The notes: a model not told the origin generated them from the sequence alone. A stretch of DNA of 47,337 nucleotides from Paracoccus maritimus (GCF_025195095.1 NZ_JANAVZ010000015.1:1-47337), one strand, 5' to 3'. Numbered from the stretch's first letter, positions 16,689 through 25,990 are shown. Made by a program: numbers and translations.

Positions 16689-17720
16689 TTGAAAAAACAG
16701 AGTGATAAACCTGATATTGTTTCCGTAGCACGTCTTGCTGGCGTGTCGGCTGCCACCGTTTCGCGGGCGCTGAATCACCCCGATCTGGTTCATCCGGCGA
16801 CCCGGAAGAAGATCGATCTGGCGATTCGGAAGTCCGGCTATATCCGCAATCGGGCCGCCCAGACGATCCACGGCCGGCGCAGCGCCACGATAGGACTGAT
16901 CGTTCCGACGATCGCCAATGTCATCTTCGCCGAGCTGGTCCAGGCCTTCAACGACGCGGTCAGCCAGCAAGGCTTCACCCTGCTTCTGGCATCCCACGGC
17001 TATGATCTGGCGACCGAATATGCGCTGGTGCGCAAGCTTCTGGAACACCGCGTCGATGCGCTTGCGCTGATCGGGCTGGATCATGGCGAAGATACATATC
17101 GGGTGTTGCGCGAACAGGGGCTGCCGGCGCTGGCCATCTGGAATTATGATCCAGTCTCGACGATCTCCTGCCTCGGGATAGACAATGCCGAGGCGGGGCG
17201 GATTGCCGCCAGCCATCTTCTGATGCTGGGCCATCGCCGGATCGCGACGATCTTCCCCGATACGGGCGAGAATGACCGGGCCCGATCACGGCGGTCGGCG
17301 GCCCAGGCAACCCTGAAGGCCGCAGGGCTTGGTGATCGCGCCGACTGGCAGATACAGACGCCCTACAATACCGGCCAGGCCAAGCGGGCCAGCCTGGAAC
17401 TGCTGGCCTCTGTCGACCGGCCGACCGCGCTGTTGTGTGGCAATGACGTGATCGCACAGGGGGCGTTGTATGCCGCGCTTAAGCTGGGGCTGAAGGTGCC
17501 CGGGGATCTGTCCATCATCGGCATCGGCGATTTCGTCGGCTCGGCCGAGTTGGAGCCACCGTTGACCACGATCCGCATCCCGGCGCGCCGGATCGGGGCG
17601 GCAGCAGCGGATCATCTGGTGGCAGCGGTGGACAGCGAATCCGAAGACGCGATGATCCGCACGTGTTTCGAATGCGAGCTGATCATGAGGGCCACCACGG
17701 CAACCCCTCCGGTCGGATAA
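16689..17720 (+). CDS. LacI/GntR-type transcriptional regulator of the sulfoacetate operon
   Basis: 343 residues. The N-terminal LacI helix-turn-helix reads DIVSVARLAGVSAATVSRAL, followed by the hinge and a periplasmic-binding-protein-like effector domain (ATIGLIVPTIANVIFAELVQ near residue 60, then GRIAASHLLMLGHRRIATIF and PGDLSIIGIGDFVGSAELEP). The start is a TTG at 16689 with AGGG nine bases upstream; no ATG or GTG fits before the helix-turn-helix. It is divergent from sauS and most likely represses the operon until sulfoacetate or its CoA ester is present. In Cupriavidus the corresponding regulator is called SauR; whether this protein is homologous cannot be judged here. Confidence 0.9.
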   Translation: MKKQSDKPDIVSVARLAGVSAATVSRALNHPDLVHPATRKKIDLAIRKSGYIRNRAAQTIHGRRSATIGLIVPTIANVIFAELVQAFNDAVSQQGFTLLLASHGYDLATEYALVRKLLEHRVDALALIGLDHGEDTYRVLREQGLPALAIWNYDPVSTISCLGIDNAEAGRIAASHLLMLGHRRIATIFPDTGENDRARSRRSAAQATLKAAGLGDRADWQIQTPYNTGQAKRASLELLASVDRPTALLCGNDVIAQGALYAALKLGLKVPGDLSIIGIGDFVGSAELEPPLTTIRIPARRIGAAAADHLVAAVDSESEDAMIRTCFECELIMRATTATPPVG

Positions 17721-17736
17721 GCAGCCAGGGCCCGGC

Positions 17737-18420
17737 TCAATCGCGCCGGTCACGAACCGGGGTGACACGGGGCGGCGGCGGGATCAGCGCCCGAATATCG
17801 GCGAAGGGATAGCGCGGGCAGAAGGACAGTGCCTCGGCATGGCCGGCATCATCGCCGCATTGTGCGGCACGCAGCCGTGACAAGGTTTCGGCACGCTGGA
17901 CGAACCGCGCAGGTTGCTGCGTCTGATGGCAGAGAATGGCGCGCGCCTTGTCCTTCGCATGGGGGCCGATGTCGATCCAGTAGCGCGGCTCTACCCCAAG
18001 GCCAGAAGGCGGGTCGCAATGTGCCACAGGCACCCGGAATCCCGCCGCCTGCAAGACCGCGGTGGCCAGCGCCCGATGATCCGCATGATAATCGTTCACG
18101 GGATGGGTCATAACCAGATCGGGCGCGATATTCCGGATCGCCGCGCCAAGCAGACCCGTCACCTCGGGCAACCGTTCCGTCAGGCTGCCATCCGGCAAAC
18201 CAAGCATGCTCAATGCGGCACCCAGGACTGCTGCGCCATCGGCGGCCTCTTTCGCACGCTGCGCCGCCAGCGCCTCCGCGTCACCCTTGCCCCCAAGCCG
18301 ACCATCCGTGGCTATCAGGATGAACGTCTCGGCGCCCACCTCGCGCCAGGCCAGCAGGCTGCCTCCCATGAAGATTTCGGCGTCATCGGGATGCGCCGTG
18401 ACGGCCAGGATCCGCATCAT
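17737..18420 (-). CDS. PIG-L family deacetylase
   Basis: Zinc-dependent N-acetyl (or similar amide) hydrolase of the PIG-L/LmbE family, about 227 residues. The metal-binding motif HPDDAE sits at the N terminus (ILAVTAHPDDAEIFMGGSL) and the second ligand region is HPVNDYHADHRA. The start at 18420 overlaps the stop codon of the upstream hydrolase gene; an adjacent ATG at 18417 is equally possible. As last gene of a sugar-transport operon it probably removes an acyl group from an imported glycoside or amino sugar. The true substrate is not visible. Confidence 0.85.
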   Translation of the reverse strand: MMRILAVTAHPDDAEIFMGGSLLAWREVGAETFILIATDGRLGGKGDAEALAAQRAKEAADGAAVLGAALSMLGLPDGSLTERLPEVTGLLGAAIRNIAPDLVMTHPVNDYHADHRALATAVLQAAGFRVPVAHCDPPSGLGVEPRYWIDIGPHAKDKARAILCHQTQQPARFVQRAETLSRLRAAQCGDDAGHAEALSFCPRYPFADIRALIPPPPRVTPVRDRRD

Positions 18421-19706
18421 GCGGCCTTTCGCAGGAACTCGATGACCATCGCGGCGGTCCAGGTGAACCGGCCGCCGCCGCAAGGCGTGCCATCCCGAGG
18501 ACCGTAATATTCGGCAAAACCACCGGTCGTGATAAGACGCAGGGAATCGTGCCGGATGCGTTCCGCGGTGGACTCGTGGCCCGCAGCCCGCAGCCCATCG
18601 GCGATCAGATAGTTCACGATCAACCAGACCGGGCCGCGCCAGTAGCGCAGGGGATCGAAACGCGGATCGGCCGGATCGTGGCTGGGCACCGTGAACTGGA
18701 CTTGCCCGGCCAGCGCGTCGACCCGCGCGGCAAGCGCGGCCGACCGTGCGGGCGGCAGCGTCGCAAAAGCCGGCAGGATGCCTCCCACCGACGCACTGCC
18801 GATCAGATCGCCGGTGACCCGGTCAAGGCACAGATACTGCCCGTGACCTTCGTCCCACAGCGCCTCAAGCGCCGTGGTCGCACGGGCCGCGCGGTCGCGG
18901 TTGCGGGCGGCGATCTCCGGCAGATCCAGCCGGTCCGCCAGTTCCGCCAGGTCGGCGCAGGATCGGATCAGGATGCCGTTGAACCCCGGATCGACGACCC
19001 GGAAGGGCGAGGCGTCATGCAGTCGCGTATTGTCCCAGCCCATCGACCGGAAATGTTCGACCAGCCACAGATAGCGGTCATACTGGTCCTTGGTTGGGCG
19101 ATGTTCGGGGTCTGCATGCTGGGTATCGCGACGAGTATATGGCGCGATCCCATCCGTCGGCACCCGTTCGAAGGCCGTGTCCCAGTCGATCGAATTGTCG
19201 CGCCCCGATTCCCAAGGATGCAGGATGGCCACCAACCCCTGCCCTTCGGGATCGCGGCAACGGAAGAACCAGTCATGCCATCGGTCGATCGCGCCTGCCA
19301 GCACGCGGGCGCGGTCTGCGAAGGCGGCAGGATCGGCACTGCGTTGCATTAGCCGCGCCAGGGCGAAGCCCGCCACAGGCGGCTGGGTGATACCCGAGGT
19401 CGGCGTTGCCAGACCAAGGATCGGCGCGGTGTTCCAGACATCGGCACCAGGAAAATAGCCGTCGTCATCGACGTGAAAGACGATATGCGGCACCATTCCA
19501 TCCGGCCACTGATGCGCAAACAGGGTCTCGATCTCGGTAAAGGCGCGATCCTCGTCCAGCGCCGCAAGCCCCAGCGCGGTCAGGCAGGAATCCCAATTCC
19601 ACTGAAAGGGATACAATCCCTTGGTCGGAACGGTGTAGGCGCCGCGATCATTTTCGCGCAATATCTCGGCGGCAGCGGCATAGTCGGGTCGGGTCATCTG
19701 GGTCAC
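18417..19706 (-). CDS. Glycoside hydrolase of the mannosylglycerate/glucosylglycerate hydrolase type (GH63-like)
   Basis: About 429 residues, resembling the all-helical (alpha/alpha)6-barrel hydrolases of the GH63/GH37 group. The N-terminal block ENDRGAYTVPTKGLYPFQWN followed by WDS is close to that of bacterial mannosylglycerate and glucosylglycerate hydrolases. Further matches are HQWPDGMVPHIVF and YWRGPVWLIVNYLI near the C terminus. I place the start at a GTG at 19706, five bases after GAGG; the ATG at 19697 is too far from that site but is possible. It lies between the ABC transporter ATPase and the PIG-L gene. It may split an imported compatible-solute glycoside; the exact sugar is an open inference. 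Confidence 0.75.
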   Translation of the reverse strand: MTQMTRPDYAAAAEILRENDRGAYTVPTKGLYPFQWNWDSCLTALGLAALDEDRAFTEIETLFAHQWPDGMVPHIVFHVDDDGYFPGADVWNTAPILGLATPTSGITQPPVAGFALARLMQRSADPAAFADRARVLAGAIDRWHDWFFRCRDPEGQGLVAILHPWESGRDNSIDWDTAFERVPTDGIAPYTRRDTQHADPEHRPTKDQYDRYLWLVEHFRSMGWDNTRLHDASPFRVVDPGFNGILIRSCADLAELADRLDLPEIAARNRDRAARATTALEALWDEGHGQYLCLDRVTGDLIGSASVGGILPAFATLPPARSAALAARVDALAGQVQFTVPSHDPADPRFDPLRYWRGPVWLIVNYLIADGLRAAGHESTAERIRHDSLRLITTGGFAEYYGPRDGTPCGGGRFTWTAAMVIEFLRKAA

Positions 19707-19713
19707 ATCTTCC

Positions 19714-20757
19714 TCAGGCGGCAATGGCGGTTTCGGTTTCCGGATCGAACCAGCGGGCACGCCCTGGCATCGGTGCCAGATGCAGGCGGTCGCCCGGCAC
19801 CACGCGACGTTCGCTTTCCAGAACGGCGCGGAAGGTCTGGCCCTCGACCTCTGTGGTGACCAGCAGATGCGGACCCAGCGGCTCGACCACCCTGGCGATG
19901 GCGGGAATGCCGGCCTCGGCGGGGGTCAGATCCTCGGGCCGGATGGCGAATTCCAGTGGTCGTTCGGCGGTCGGCCCCTGCAGCGAGAACCCTGCAACCG
20001 ACCAGCGCCCACCGCCATCCGCGCGCGCGGGCAGGAAATTCATCGGAGGGTTGCCGATGAAGCTGCCAACAAAGCGCGTCGCCGGATTGCGATAGACCTC
20101 GATCGGTTCGGCTGCCTGTACGATGCGTCCCTTGTGGACGACGGCGATGCGGTCGGCCAGACTCATCGCTTCGACCTGATCATGGGTGACATAGATCGCG
20201 GTCGATTTCGCTTCGGCCAGAACGCCCTTCAATTCGGCCCGCATCTCAAGGCGCAACAGCGCGTCCAGATTGGAAAGCGGCTCGTCCATCAGGATCACCT
20301 CGGGCTCCATGGCCAAGGCACGCGCGACGGCCACGCGCTGGCGCTGCCCCCCCGACAACTGACCGGAATAGCGTTCCAGCAACTGTTCGATATGCATCAG
20401 CTCGGCGGTGCGGGTCACGCGGCGCCGAACTTGATCCTGTGGGGTTTTCTGCATGCGCAGGCCGAAGGCGATGTTTTCGAACACGGTCAGATGCGGAAAG
20501 ACGGCATAGTTCTGGAAAACCATGGCGATCCCGCGCTGGCGCGGCGGCAGGTGGTCCACCCGTCGCCCGCCGATCCAGATTTCGCCCTCGGATGGGGTTT
20601 CCAGCCCGGCGATGATCCGCAGCAAGGTGGTCTTTCCGCAACCCGAGGCGCCCAGAAGGACCATGAATTCCTTGTCAGCGATGGTCATGTCAACATTGTG
20701 CAGCGCGGTGACGGCGCCGAAACGCTTGGCCACGTTCTTGATTTCTATGATAGCCAT
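19714..20757 (-). CDS. Sugar ABC transporter ATP-binding protein (MalK/UgpC type)
   Basis: 347-residue ATPase. Walker [21 protein letters not shown], signature [20 protein letters not shown], Walker B VILMDEPLSNLDA and the switch histidine in ATAIYVTHDQ-like TAIYVTHDQVEAMSLADRIA are all present. A C-terminal regulatory OB-type domain (FIGNPPMNFLPA, then AIRPEDLTPAEAG) marks the MalK/UgpC group that serves CUT1 sugar importers. The start at 20757 follows GAGGAGGGG; an upstream in-frame start at 20796 is unlikely. It would be shared by the two permeases encoded just upstream. Confidence 0.93.
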   Translation of the reverse strand: MAIIEIKNVAKRFGAVTALHNVDMTIADKEFMVLLGASGCGKTTLLRIIAGLETPSEGEIWIGGRRVDHLPPRQRGIAMVFQNYAVFPHLTVFENIAFGLRMQKTPQDQVRRRVTRTAELMHIEQLLERYSGQLSGGQRQRVAVARALAMEPEVILMDEPLSNLDALLRLEMRAELKGVLAEAKSTAIYVTHDQVEAMSLADRIAVVHKGRIVQAAEPIEVYRNPATRFVGSFIGNPPMNFLPARADGGGRWSVAGFSLQGPTAERPLEFAIRPEDLTPAEAGIPAIARVVEPLGPHLLVTTEVEGQTFRAVLESERRVVPGDRLHLAPMPGRARWFDPETETAIAA

Positions 20758-20767
20758 GAACCCCTCC

Positions 20768-21607
20768 TCAGCGGTTGGCGATGCCCCACATGGCAAACAG
20801 ATATTTGCGCACGAGGAAGATGAAGATCAGTGCGGGCACGACCAGCACGAAGCCACCCGCGAATTTCAGCGGCATCGGCGAGACGTCCAGCGATTGCAGC
20901 AGGAATGCGGTCAGCGTCCGGTTCTGGATGGTCAGCACCGAAGCGGCGAAAACCTCGTTCCACGAAATGACGAAGGCGAACACCGCACTGGCGGCGATCC
21001 CCGGCCGGATCAGCGGCCAGACCACCTTGTGAAAGGCACCGATGCGCGTGCAACCCAGCGTCCAAGCGGCTTCCTCCAGCTCCATCGGGATGCCGGAAAA
21101 CAGCGAGAATGTGATCAACACCGCGAAGGGCAGCGCCAGCGTGGTGTGGACCAGGGCAAGCCCGAACAGGCTGTCATCCAGACCCACGCGAATGAACATC
21201 ACGGCCAGCGGCAGCGCCAGCAAGGGCAGCGGAAAGGCCCGTGTCATCAGCACCAACAGCCGAAAGCTCTCCTTGCCGCGAAAATCGAACCGCGACAGGG
21301 CGTAGCCGGCAGGCGCGCCCAGGCCGATCGACATGATCATGGTCAGCAGTGCGACGATCGCCGAGTTCAGCAAGGCGCGGCTGACACCCTGAAACCCGGC
21401 AAAGAACGACAAGCTGCCCAGATCGAATTCCGGCACCAGCGATTTCGGAAATCCGTTCACCGCGTCGGGCGAGCTGAAGGTGTTCACCGCCAGAAGCCAC
21501 AGCGGCACCAGCACCCACAAAAGCAGCGCGACCACCGCGGCCCGCATCGCGAACCGCCCGCGCTTGCGATGCGCGGGTAGCGCATCCGTCAGGGTTGTCG
21601 TGGTCAT
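20768..21607 (-). CDS. Sugar ABC transporter permease (MalG type)
   Basis: 279 residues, six membrane segments. The EAA cytoplasmic loop that docks to the ATPase reads EEAAWTLGCTRIGAFHKVVW with LIRPGI after it. The N-terminal signal anchor region is AAVVALLLWVLVPLWLLAVN. The start overlaps the stop codon of the upstream permease gene (ATGA), so the two permeases are translated together and should form a heterodimer. Confidence 0.92.
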   Translation of the reverse strand: MTTTTLTDALPAHRKRGRFAMRAAVVALLLWVLVPLWLLAVNTFSSPDAVNGFPKSLVPEFDLGSLSFFAGFQGVSRALLNSAIVALLTMIMSIGLGAPAGYALSRFDFRGKESFRLLVLMTRAFPLPLLALPLAVMFIRVGLDDSLFGLALVHTTLALPFAVLITFSLFSGIPMELEEAAWTLGCTRIGAFHKVVWPLIRPGIAASAVFAFVISWNEVFAASVLTIQNRTLTAFLLQSLDVSPMPLKFAGGFVLVVPALIFIFLVRKYLFAMWGIANR

Positions 21608-22452
21608 ATCCGGGCCTCCTTGGGCACGCGCAGCGCGCGCATGATGACCAGCGTCGCCGCGATCGAGATGGCAAGGATGACGATCGCAAACGCCGCCGCC
21701 ACGCCGCGATCCTGCAAGGCGAACTGCCAGTGATAGGTTTCACCCATCAGGACGGGCAGCGAGGTTCCCCCCAGCGCAGCCACGACCGCGAAAACCTCGA
21801 AGGCCAGGATGACCCGCAGGATCAGCGCGGTCTGAAGGCTGGGCCTCAGCAACGGCAGCGTGACGCGGATGAAGCGTTTCCAGGGCGAAGCGCCGAAAAC
21901 CTCGGCGGCTTCATCATATTCCTTGGGAATAAGCCCCATCCCGGCGACAAGGATCACCAGCATGATCGCCGTCGCCCGCCACACCTCGGCCAGCACGACG
22001 GCCGCGAAGATCACGCCCTTGCTTTGATAACCAAGCCATGTGCCAGGCTGGTCGATGATGCCAAGGTGATACAGCATCGAATTCAGAAAGCCCGACTGCT
22101 CGAAGATGGCCAGCCAGATGATGCCCGCGGCAAGATCCGAGATGCCCAACGGGATCGTGAAGACATACAGCGCCATGTCGCGGCCGCTGGTCATCTTGGT
22201 CACCAGCACCGCCATAAGCAGCGCCAGCGCCGTCTGGATCGGCACCACCACCGCCGCCAGCAGCAACGTGTTGGTCATCGCTGCGGGGAATTTCCAGTGC
22301 CCCAAAGCAGTCTGGAAGTTCTGTGCGGTGAAAGTTCCGTCACGGGTAAAAGCTTCGATCGCGACAAGCACGAATGGATACAGAAAGAAGGCGCACAGGA
22401 ACAATGTCGCCGGGAGCAGCAGCAGATAGGGGATCCGGGCTGGCGTCAACAT
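21604..22452 (-). CDS. Sugar ABC transporter permease (MalF type)
   Basis: 282 residues with six membrane segments beginning at IPYLLLLPATLFLCAFFLYP. The EAA loop is YDEAAEVFGASPWKRFIRVT with LPLLRP following. The start at 22452 has AGAGG five bases upstream; the in-frame GTG at 22458 lies inside that ribosome site. It is the partner of the MalG-type permease and lies 80 bases after the binding-protein gene. Confidence 0.91.
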   Translation of the reverse strand: MLTPARIPYLLLLPATLFLCAFFLYPFVLVAIEAFTRDGTFTAQNFQTALGHWKFPAAMTNTLLLAAVVVPIQTALALLMAVLVTKMTSGRDMALYVFTIPLGISDLAAGIIWLAIFEQSGFLNSMLYHLGIIDQPGTWLGYQSKGVIFAAVVLAEVWRATAIMLVILVAGMGLIPKEYDEAAEVFGASPWKRFIRVTLPLLRPSLQTALILRVILAFEVFAVVAALGGTSLPVLMGETYHWQFALQDRGVAAAFAIVILAISIAATLVIMRALRVPKEARI

Positions 22453-22494
22453 GGCCACCTCTGGCTAGCGGAGTCGATGAAACAAGGATCTTGG

Positions 22495-22524
22495 GGCCGG
22501 CACGGAATTGGCGCCGTGCCGGCC
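22495..22524 (-). terminator. Strong intercistronic hairpin after the sugar-binding protein gene
   Basis: GGCCGGCACGG and CCGTGCCGGCC form a perfect 11-base stem with an eight-base loop, 8 bases past the binding-protein stop codon and before the first permease gene. No T-run follows. It is expected to stabilise the binding-protein mRNA or partly terminate transcription. Confidence 0.6.
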
Positions 22525-22532
22525 TGATGCCG

Positions 22533-23801
22533 TCACTCGACCGGGCAGGGACCATCGGACGGGGCGTCCGGTGCCCAACAGGGCGCGCCGGTTTCCTTCA
22601 TCAGGGCGTCCAGCGCGTTTGCCTGATCGTCCAGCGCATCACGGATCGGCTGGCCGCCAAGTATCGTGCGCTCGAACATGTCGACATAGACCTGGTTGAA
22701 CTTTCCGCCCGCATCGCCAAGGCCCATGGGCAGCAGCGCCGTGATCGAGTCCTCGGATTTCGAGGTATAGCTGATCACCTCGCCCGCAGCCTTGACCGAG
22801 GGCGGCATGTCATCTGGCAGGTCCACATCGACGACGGGGAAGAAGTTCGTGGCCCGAAGCGTTGCGATCTGGGCCTCGGGCGACAGCATATAGTCGATCA
22901 GCGCCGCCGACGCCTCGGGATCGGGCGCCGTCGCCGGGATCGCCATGCCGGCGATGACCGGCATGTAGCCGCGACCCTTCGGCCCCTTGGGGGTCGGGAA
23001 AGCCACGAAATCGTCGGGCTTCTGATTGAACGCTTCCGCAAGGCGCGCGGTATGGTCGAAGGCGACCCAGACCTCTCCGGTCAGCAGCGGTTCCTGCATG
23101 AAGGCATAGTTGGTCGATGCAGGGGTGGTGAACTGCCACAATTCGGCCAGCTTGTTCCACGCCTCTTCCGCCTCGGCAGACTTGAAGGTGCGCACGACCC
23201 CGCCGGTATAGGACGGCAGCAGATAGCCCTGGAAGAACCGGTGCTTCAGCCCCTTCGGACCGGCAGGCAGACCGAATTTCGGCCCGCCTGTGGCCTCGGC
23301 CATGGCGCCGGCCCACTGGATCAGTTGGTCATAGGTCAGCTCGTTCAGATCGGCGCCTTCCGGCAGAAATTCCAGCGCCTGCTTGTTGGCCGCCATCATA
23401 TAGGTCGCCTGCATCCAGGGGACGTATTTCTGTCCGTCACCGCCAAGCTTGCCCAATTCTGCATAGGCGGGCACGACATTCGCCGAGTCCAGATCGGTAT
23501 CCAGATCGACAAGCCCGCCTTCGACCGAGGTGAAATCGCCGTGCAACCCGCCCAACAATGCGATGCTGCCTGACCCGGCCTGTGTTTCGGCCTGAATCCG
23601 GGTGATCCAGGGGCCTTCGTCGGCGGCCTGATAGTCCACCGGCTGGTCAAACCCCGACAGAACGTCGTCGCGCATCCGCTGCGTTTCCTCGACGGGCTTG
23701 GCCTGCGTGGACCAGAACAGCAGATCCTGCGCCTGCGCCGACGTCGCACAAAGCGCAAGCCCGGCGGCAACAATGCCGGTCGTCAGTCTGAATTTGGTCA
23801 T
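22533..23801 (-). CDS. Sugar ABC transporter substrate-binding protein (CUT1/MalE-type)
   Basis: 422-residue periplasmic binding protein with a Sec signal peptide (MTKFRLTTGIVAAGLALCAT, cleavage after SAQA). The mature start DLLFWSTQAKPVEETQRMRD and the later YVPWMQATYMMAANKQALEF block fit family-1 extracellular solute-binding proteins. The start at 23801 has GGGAGGAAA at good spacing. It lies 20 bases after the LacI regulator gene on the same strand, so the regulator, importer and two enzymes form one operon. The ligand is likely a disaccharide or glycoside acted on by the downstream hydrolase. Confidence 0.9.
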   Translation of the reverse strand: MTKFRLTTGIVAAGLALCATSAQAQDLLFWSTQAKPVEETQRMRDDVLSGFDQPVDYQAADEGPWITRIQAETQAGSGSIALLGGLHGDFTSVEGGLVDLDTDLDSANVVPAYAELGKLGGDGQKYVPWMQATYMMAANKQALEFLPEGADLNELTYDQLIQWAGAMAEATGGPKFGLPAGPKGLKHRFFQGYLLPSYTGGVVRTFKSAEAEEAWNKLAELWQFTTPASTNYAFMQEPLLTGEVWVAFDHTARLAEAFNQKPDDFVAFPTPKGPKGRGYMPVIAGMAIPATAPDPEASAALIDYMLSPEAQIATLRATNFFPVVDVDLPDDMPPSVKAAGEVISYTSKSEDSITALLPMGLGDAGGKFNQVYVDMFERTILGGQPIRDALDDQANALDALMKETGAPCWAPDAPSDGPCPVE

Positions 23802-23821
23802 GTTGTTTCCTCCCTGTTTTT

Positions 23822-24850
23822 TCATTCGAGTAGCGGCGCAGGACCGTGCGTCGCCCGCGAAACGAACTGCGCCTGGCACATCATCTGCGTCGGGGCGCCG
23901 TCACGGGCAGTCAGCAGATCGTGCATCATCCCGGCCGCCAGCCGACCGACCTGACGGTTGTCGGGGTCGAATGTTGTCAGCGGCGGCGCCGAATAGGCCG
24001 ATCCCGAGATATCGTCGAAGCCGATCACGGAAAGCTCTGCCGGAACGGACAATCCGATCCGGGCCGCGATCATCAGCACGTCCAGCGCGATCCCGTCGAC
24101 AAGTCCCAGTATAGCGGTCGGCCTGTCCTTGCCCGCGAGGATCGAGGCGATTCCGTCGTGACGCGCGCGGCGATCGTCGCGCGCCGCCGCACAACGCGAC
24201 AGACGCAGGCCCAGCCTGCTTGCCGCGGCTTCGGTGGCGGCCTCGCGGCGCCGCGCGAACGTCAGATCGTCCGTGATCGAGATCAGACCGACATGACGAT
24301 GCCCCAACCCGGCCAGCGTCTCGATCGCGTGATCGAAGGCTGCACCGTCATCGACATCCAGCCACGGGTGATCGGGCATGCCGTCGCGCTGGCGCCCCAG
24401 CGTCACGAAAGGCAGGTCGCGATCCAGCAGAAAGGCGATCCGAGGATCCTCGGATGCGATCCTCGTCAGCACCAGCCCATCGACCCGGCGCGCGTTCACC
24501 AGCTTTCGGATCGTGTCCAGCGGCGTATGGCCGGGCGCGACGGCCGCGATCATCAATTGCAGATCCCGCTCGGCAAGGCCTTCGGACAGGCCCGCGACGA
24601 TCGCGCCAAGATAGGCGTCCACGAACTGGCGCTCGCCCACCGGCAGGACCAGCCCGACATATCCCGACTTCCCAGATGCCAGCATTCGCCCGGCCGAATT
24701 GGGTTCGTATCCCAGCCGCCGGGCGGCGTCCGCGACGCGTTCGCGTGTCGCAAGGGCAATATCGGAATAGCCCCCCAAAGCGCGCGAAACCGTCGGCACC
24801 GACAAGCCCAACTCTTCTGCGATCTCGCGAAGCGAACTGCGCTTGGCCAT
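23822..24850 (-). CDS. LacI-family transcriptional repressor of the sugar operon
   Basis: 342 residues. The DNA-binding domain reads SLREIAEELGLSVPTVSRAL, the hinge follows, and the sugar-sensing domain includes GYVGLVLPVGERQFVDAYLG and PAELSVIGFDDISGSAYSAP. The start at 24850 lies 11 bases after GGGGAGG; a GTG four codons earlier overlaps that ribosome site and is less likely. It is the first gene of its operon and has a perfect 16-base palindrome 36 bases upstream, so it is very probably autoregulated, with induction by the imported sugar. Confidence 0.92.
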   Translation of the reverse strand: MAKRSSLREIAEELGLSVPTVSRALGGYSDIALATRERVADAARRLGYEPNSAGRMLASGKSGYVGLVLPVGERQFVDAYLGAIVAGLSEGLAERDLQLMIAAVAPGHTPLDTIRKLVNARRVDGLVLTRIASEDPRIAFLLDRDLPFVTLGRQRDGMPDHPWLDVDDGAAFDHAIETLAGLGHRHVGLISITDDLTFARRREAATEAAASRLGLRLSRCAAARDDRRARHDGIASILAGKDRPTAILGLVDGIALDVLMIAARIGLSVPAELSVIGFDDISGSAYSAPPLTTFDPDNRQVGRLAAGMMHDLLTARDGAPTQMMCQAQFVSRATHGPAPLLE

Positions 24851-24885
24851 CTTGATCGGCACCTCCCCGCGCCGGTCGCCTAGTT

Positions 24886-24929
24886 TCTAAAGCGCTTTAG
24901 ATCCTGTTCTATGCCTATCCACTTGTCAA
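24886..24929 (-). promoter_or_regulatory. Promoter and LacI-type operator of the sugar operon
   Basis: TCTAAAGCGCTTTAGA at 24886-24901 is a perfect 16-base palindrome with the central CG typical of LacI-family operators. On the minus strand a perfect -35 TTGACA (24929-24924) is followed after 17 bases by CAGGAT, a weak -10, so the operator would cover the transcription start. Confidence 0.72.
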
Positions 24930-25009
24930 GACGCCCACTGATGAAAGGTCGTGTGGAAGGATTGTCACTCATGGCGCGCCGATCCAGAGCGACACACTCC
25001 CTGCCGGAT

Positions 25010-25990
25010 TCACAATGCGGCGGTCCACACCCGGAAACGCGTGGCGCCGGTGGTCTCGCGGACCAGCCCCATTCCGGCCAGACGCACCAGCAGGCGTTCC
25101 GCAGTGTCGCGGCTGATCCCGGCTTCGGCCTCGACCATCGCCGTGGTCATCTGTGGCGACGCCGCCAGAACCGCCACGATCCGCAAAGGGTTGTCCCCCT
25201 TGATCCGGGCCACCCGACGCCGCGCGTGATCTTGCCATGCCGTCAACCGGGCAAGTTCGGTCCTTGCCGCATCGGCGCCCTCGGCGATCGCATCATACCA
25301 CGCGGAAAGGCGCTGACCCGGCGCGCCGCCCGCAACCCGAACTTTGCGGCGCGACCGGCCGATCGGCGCGAACACCGCCGCGACACAATCACACGCCATG
25401 GTCCGGGCGGCCCAACAGGCCGGCTCGACCATGTCGCCCTCGGGCGTAAGATCGGACAACCGCAACGCCAACTCTCCAAAGGCTGCCCGCGTCAGCGGAT
25501 GCAGACCTGCCGCCGCCGCCATCGCCATGTCGAACTCCGTCGCGGCCGCGTCGAACGCATCGCCGGTCGCCCGCAGCGGCAGCAACGCCGTGGTTCCGCT
25601 TGCATCAAGGCGGTGAAGCCCCAGGAAGTCGCGCAGATCGTCCAGACGGCCCCGCCCCTGCAGCCGCCGCAGCGCCCACCGTCCGGCGCGCAGCGCGTCA
25701 GGATCGCTGTCGGCGCGGGCATCCATCACGTCGCGGCCCAGAATTTCGGCCGACAGAGGCGTGCCGGCCGTCCATAGAATGGCCTCGGTCTCGCGCATTG
25801 CCAGCCGCGCGATCGCACCAGGCCTCAGCCGCGACGCATCCAGCGCCGTCAGAGCACCATCCAGCCGACCCAACGCCATTGCCGCGCGCGCCAGCGGTCC
25901 TGCAAGAGTCGCCTCGGCGACCTGCCAGGAGACGGGATCCATGATCCGCGACGGGTCGTCATCGACATCGGATAAAGGGTACTGAACCAT
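25010..25990 (-). CDS. DUF1612/HTH-type DNA-binding protein of rhizobial plasmid type
   Basis: 326 residues, alanine- and arginine-rich, without membrane segments or signal. The last 80 residues form a probable winged helix-turn-helix (MTTAMVEAEAGISRDTAERL, then LVRLAGMGLVRETTGATRF). The N-terminal part resembles, from memory, the RHE_PE00001-like family (DUF1612 plus HTH_13) common on plasmids of Rhizobiales and Rhodobacterales. Function unknown. It lies next to the toxin-antitoxin and partition genes, and an inverted repeat lies directly upstream of its start, so a plasmid-borne autoregulator is a reasonable guess. Confidence 0.65.
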   Translation of the reverse strand: MVQYPLSDVDDDPSRIMDPVSWQVAEATLAGPLARAAMALGRLDGALTALDASRLRPGAIARLAMRETEAILWTAGTPLSAEILGRDVMDARADSDPDALRAGRWALRRLQGRGRLDDLRDFLGLHRLDASGTTALLPLRATGDAFDAAATEFDMAMAAAAGLHPLTRAAFGELALRLSDLTPEGDMVEPACWAARTMACDCVAAVFAPIGRSRRKVRVAGGAPGQRLSAWYDAIAEGADAARTELARLTAWQDHARRRVARIKGDNPLRIVAVLAASPQMTTAMVEAEAGISRDTAERLLVRLAGMGLVRETTGATRFRVWTAAL

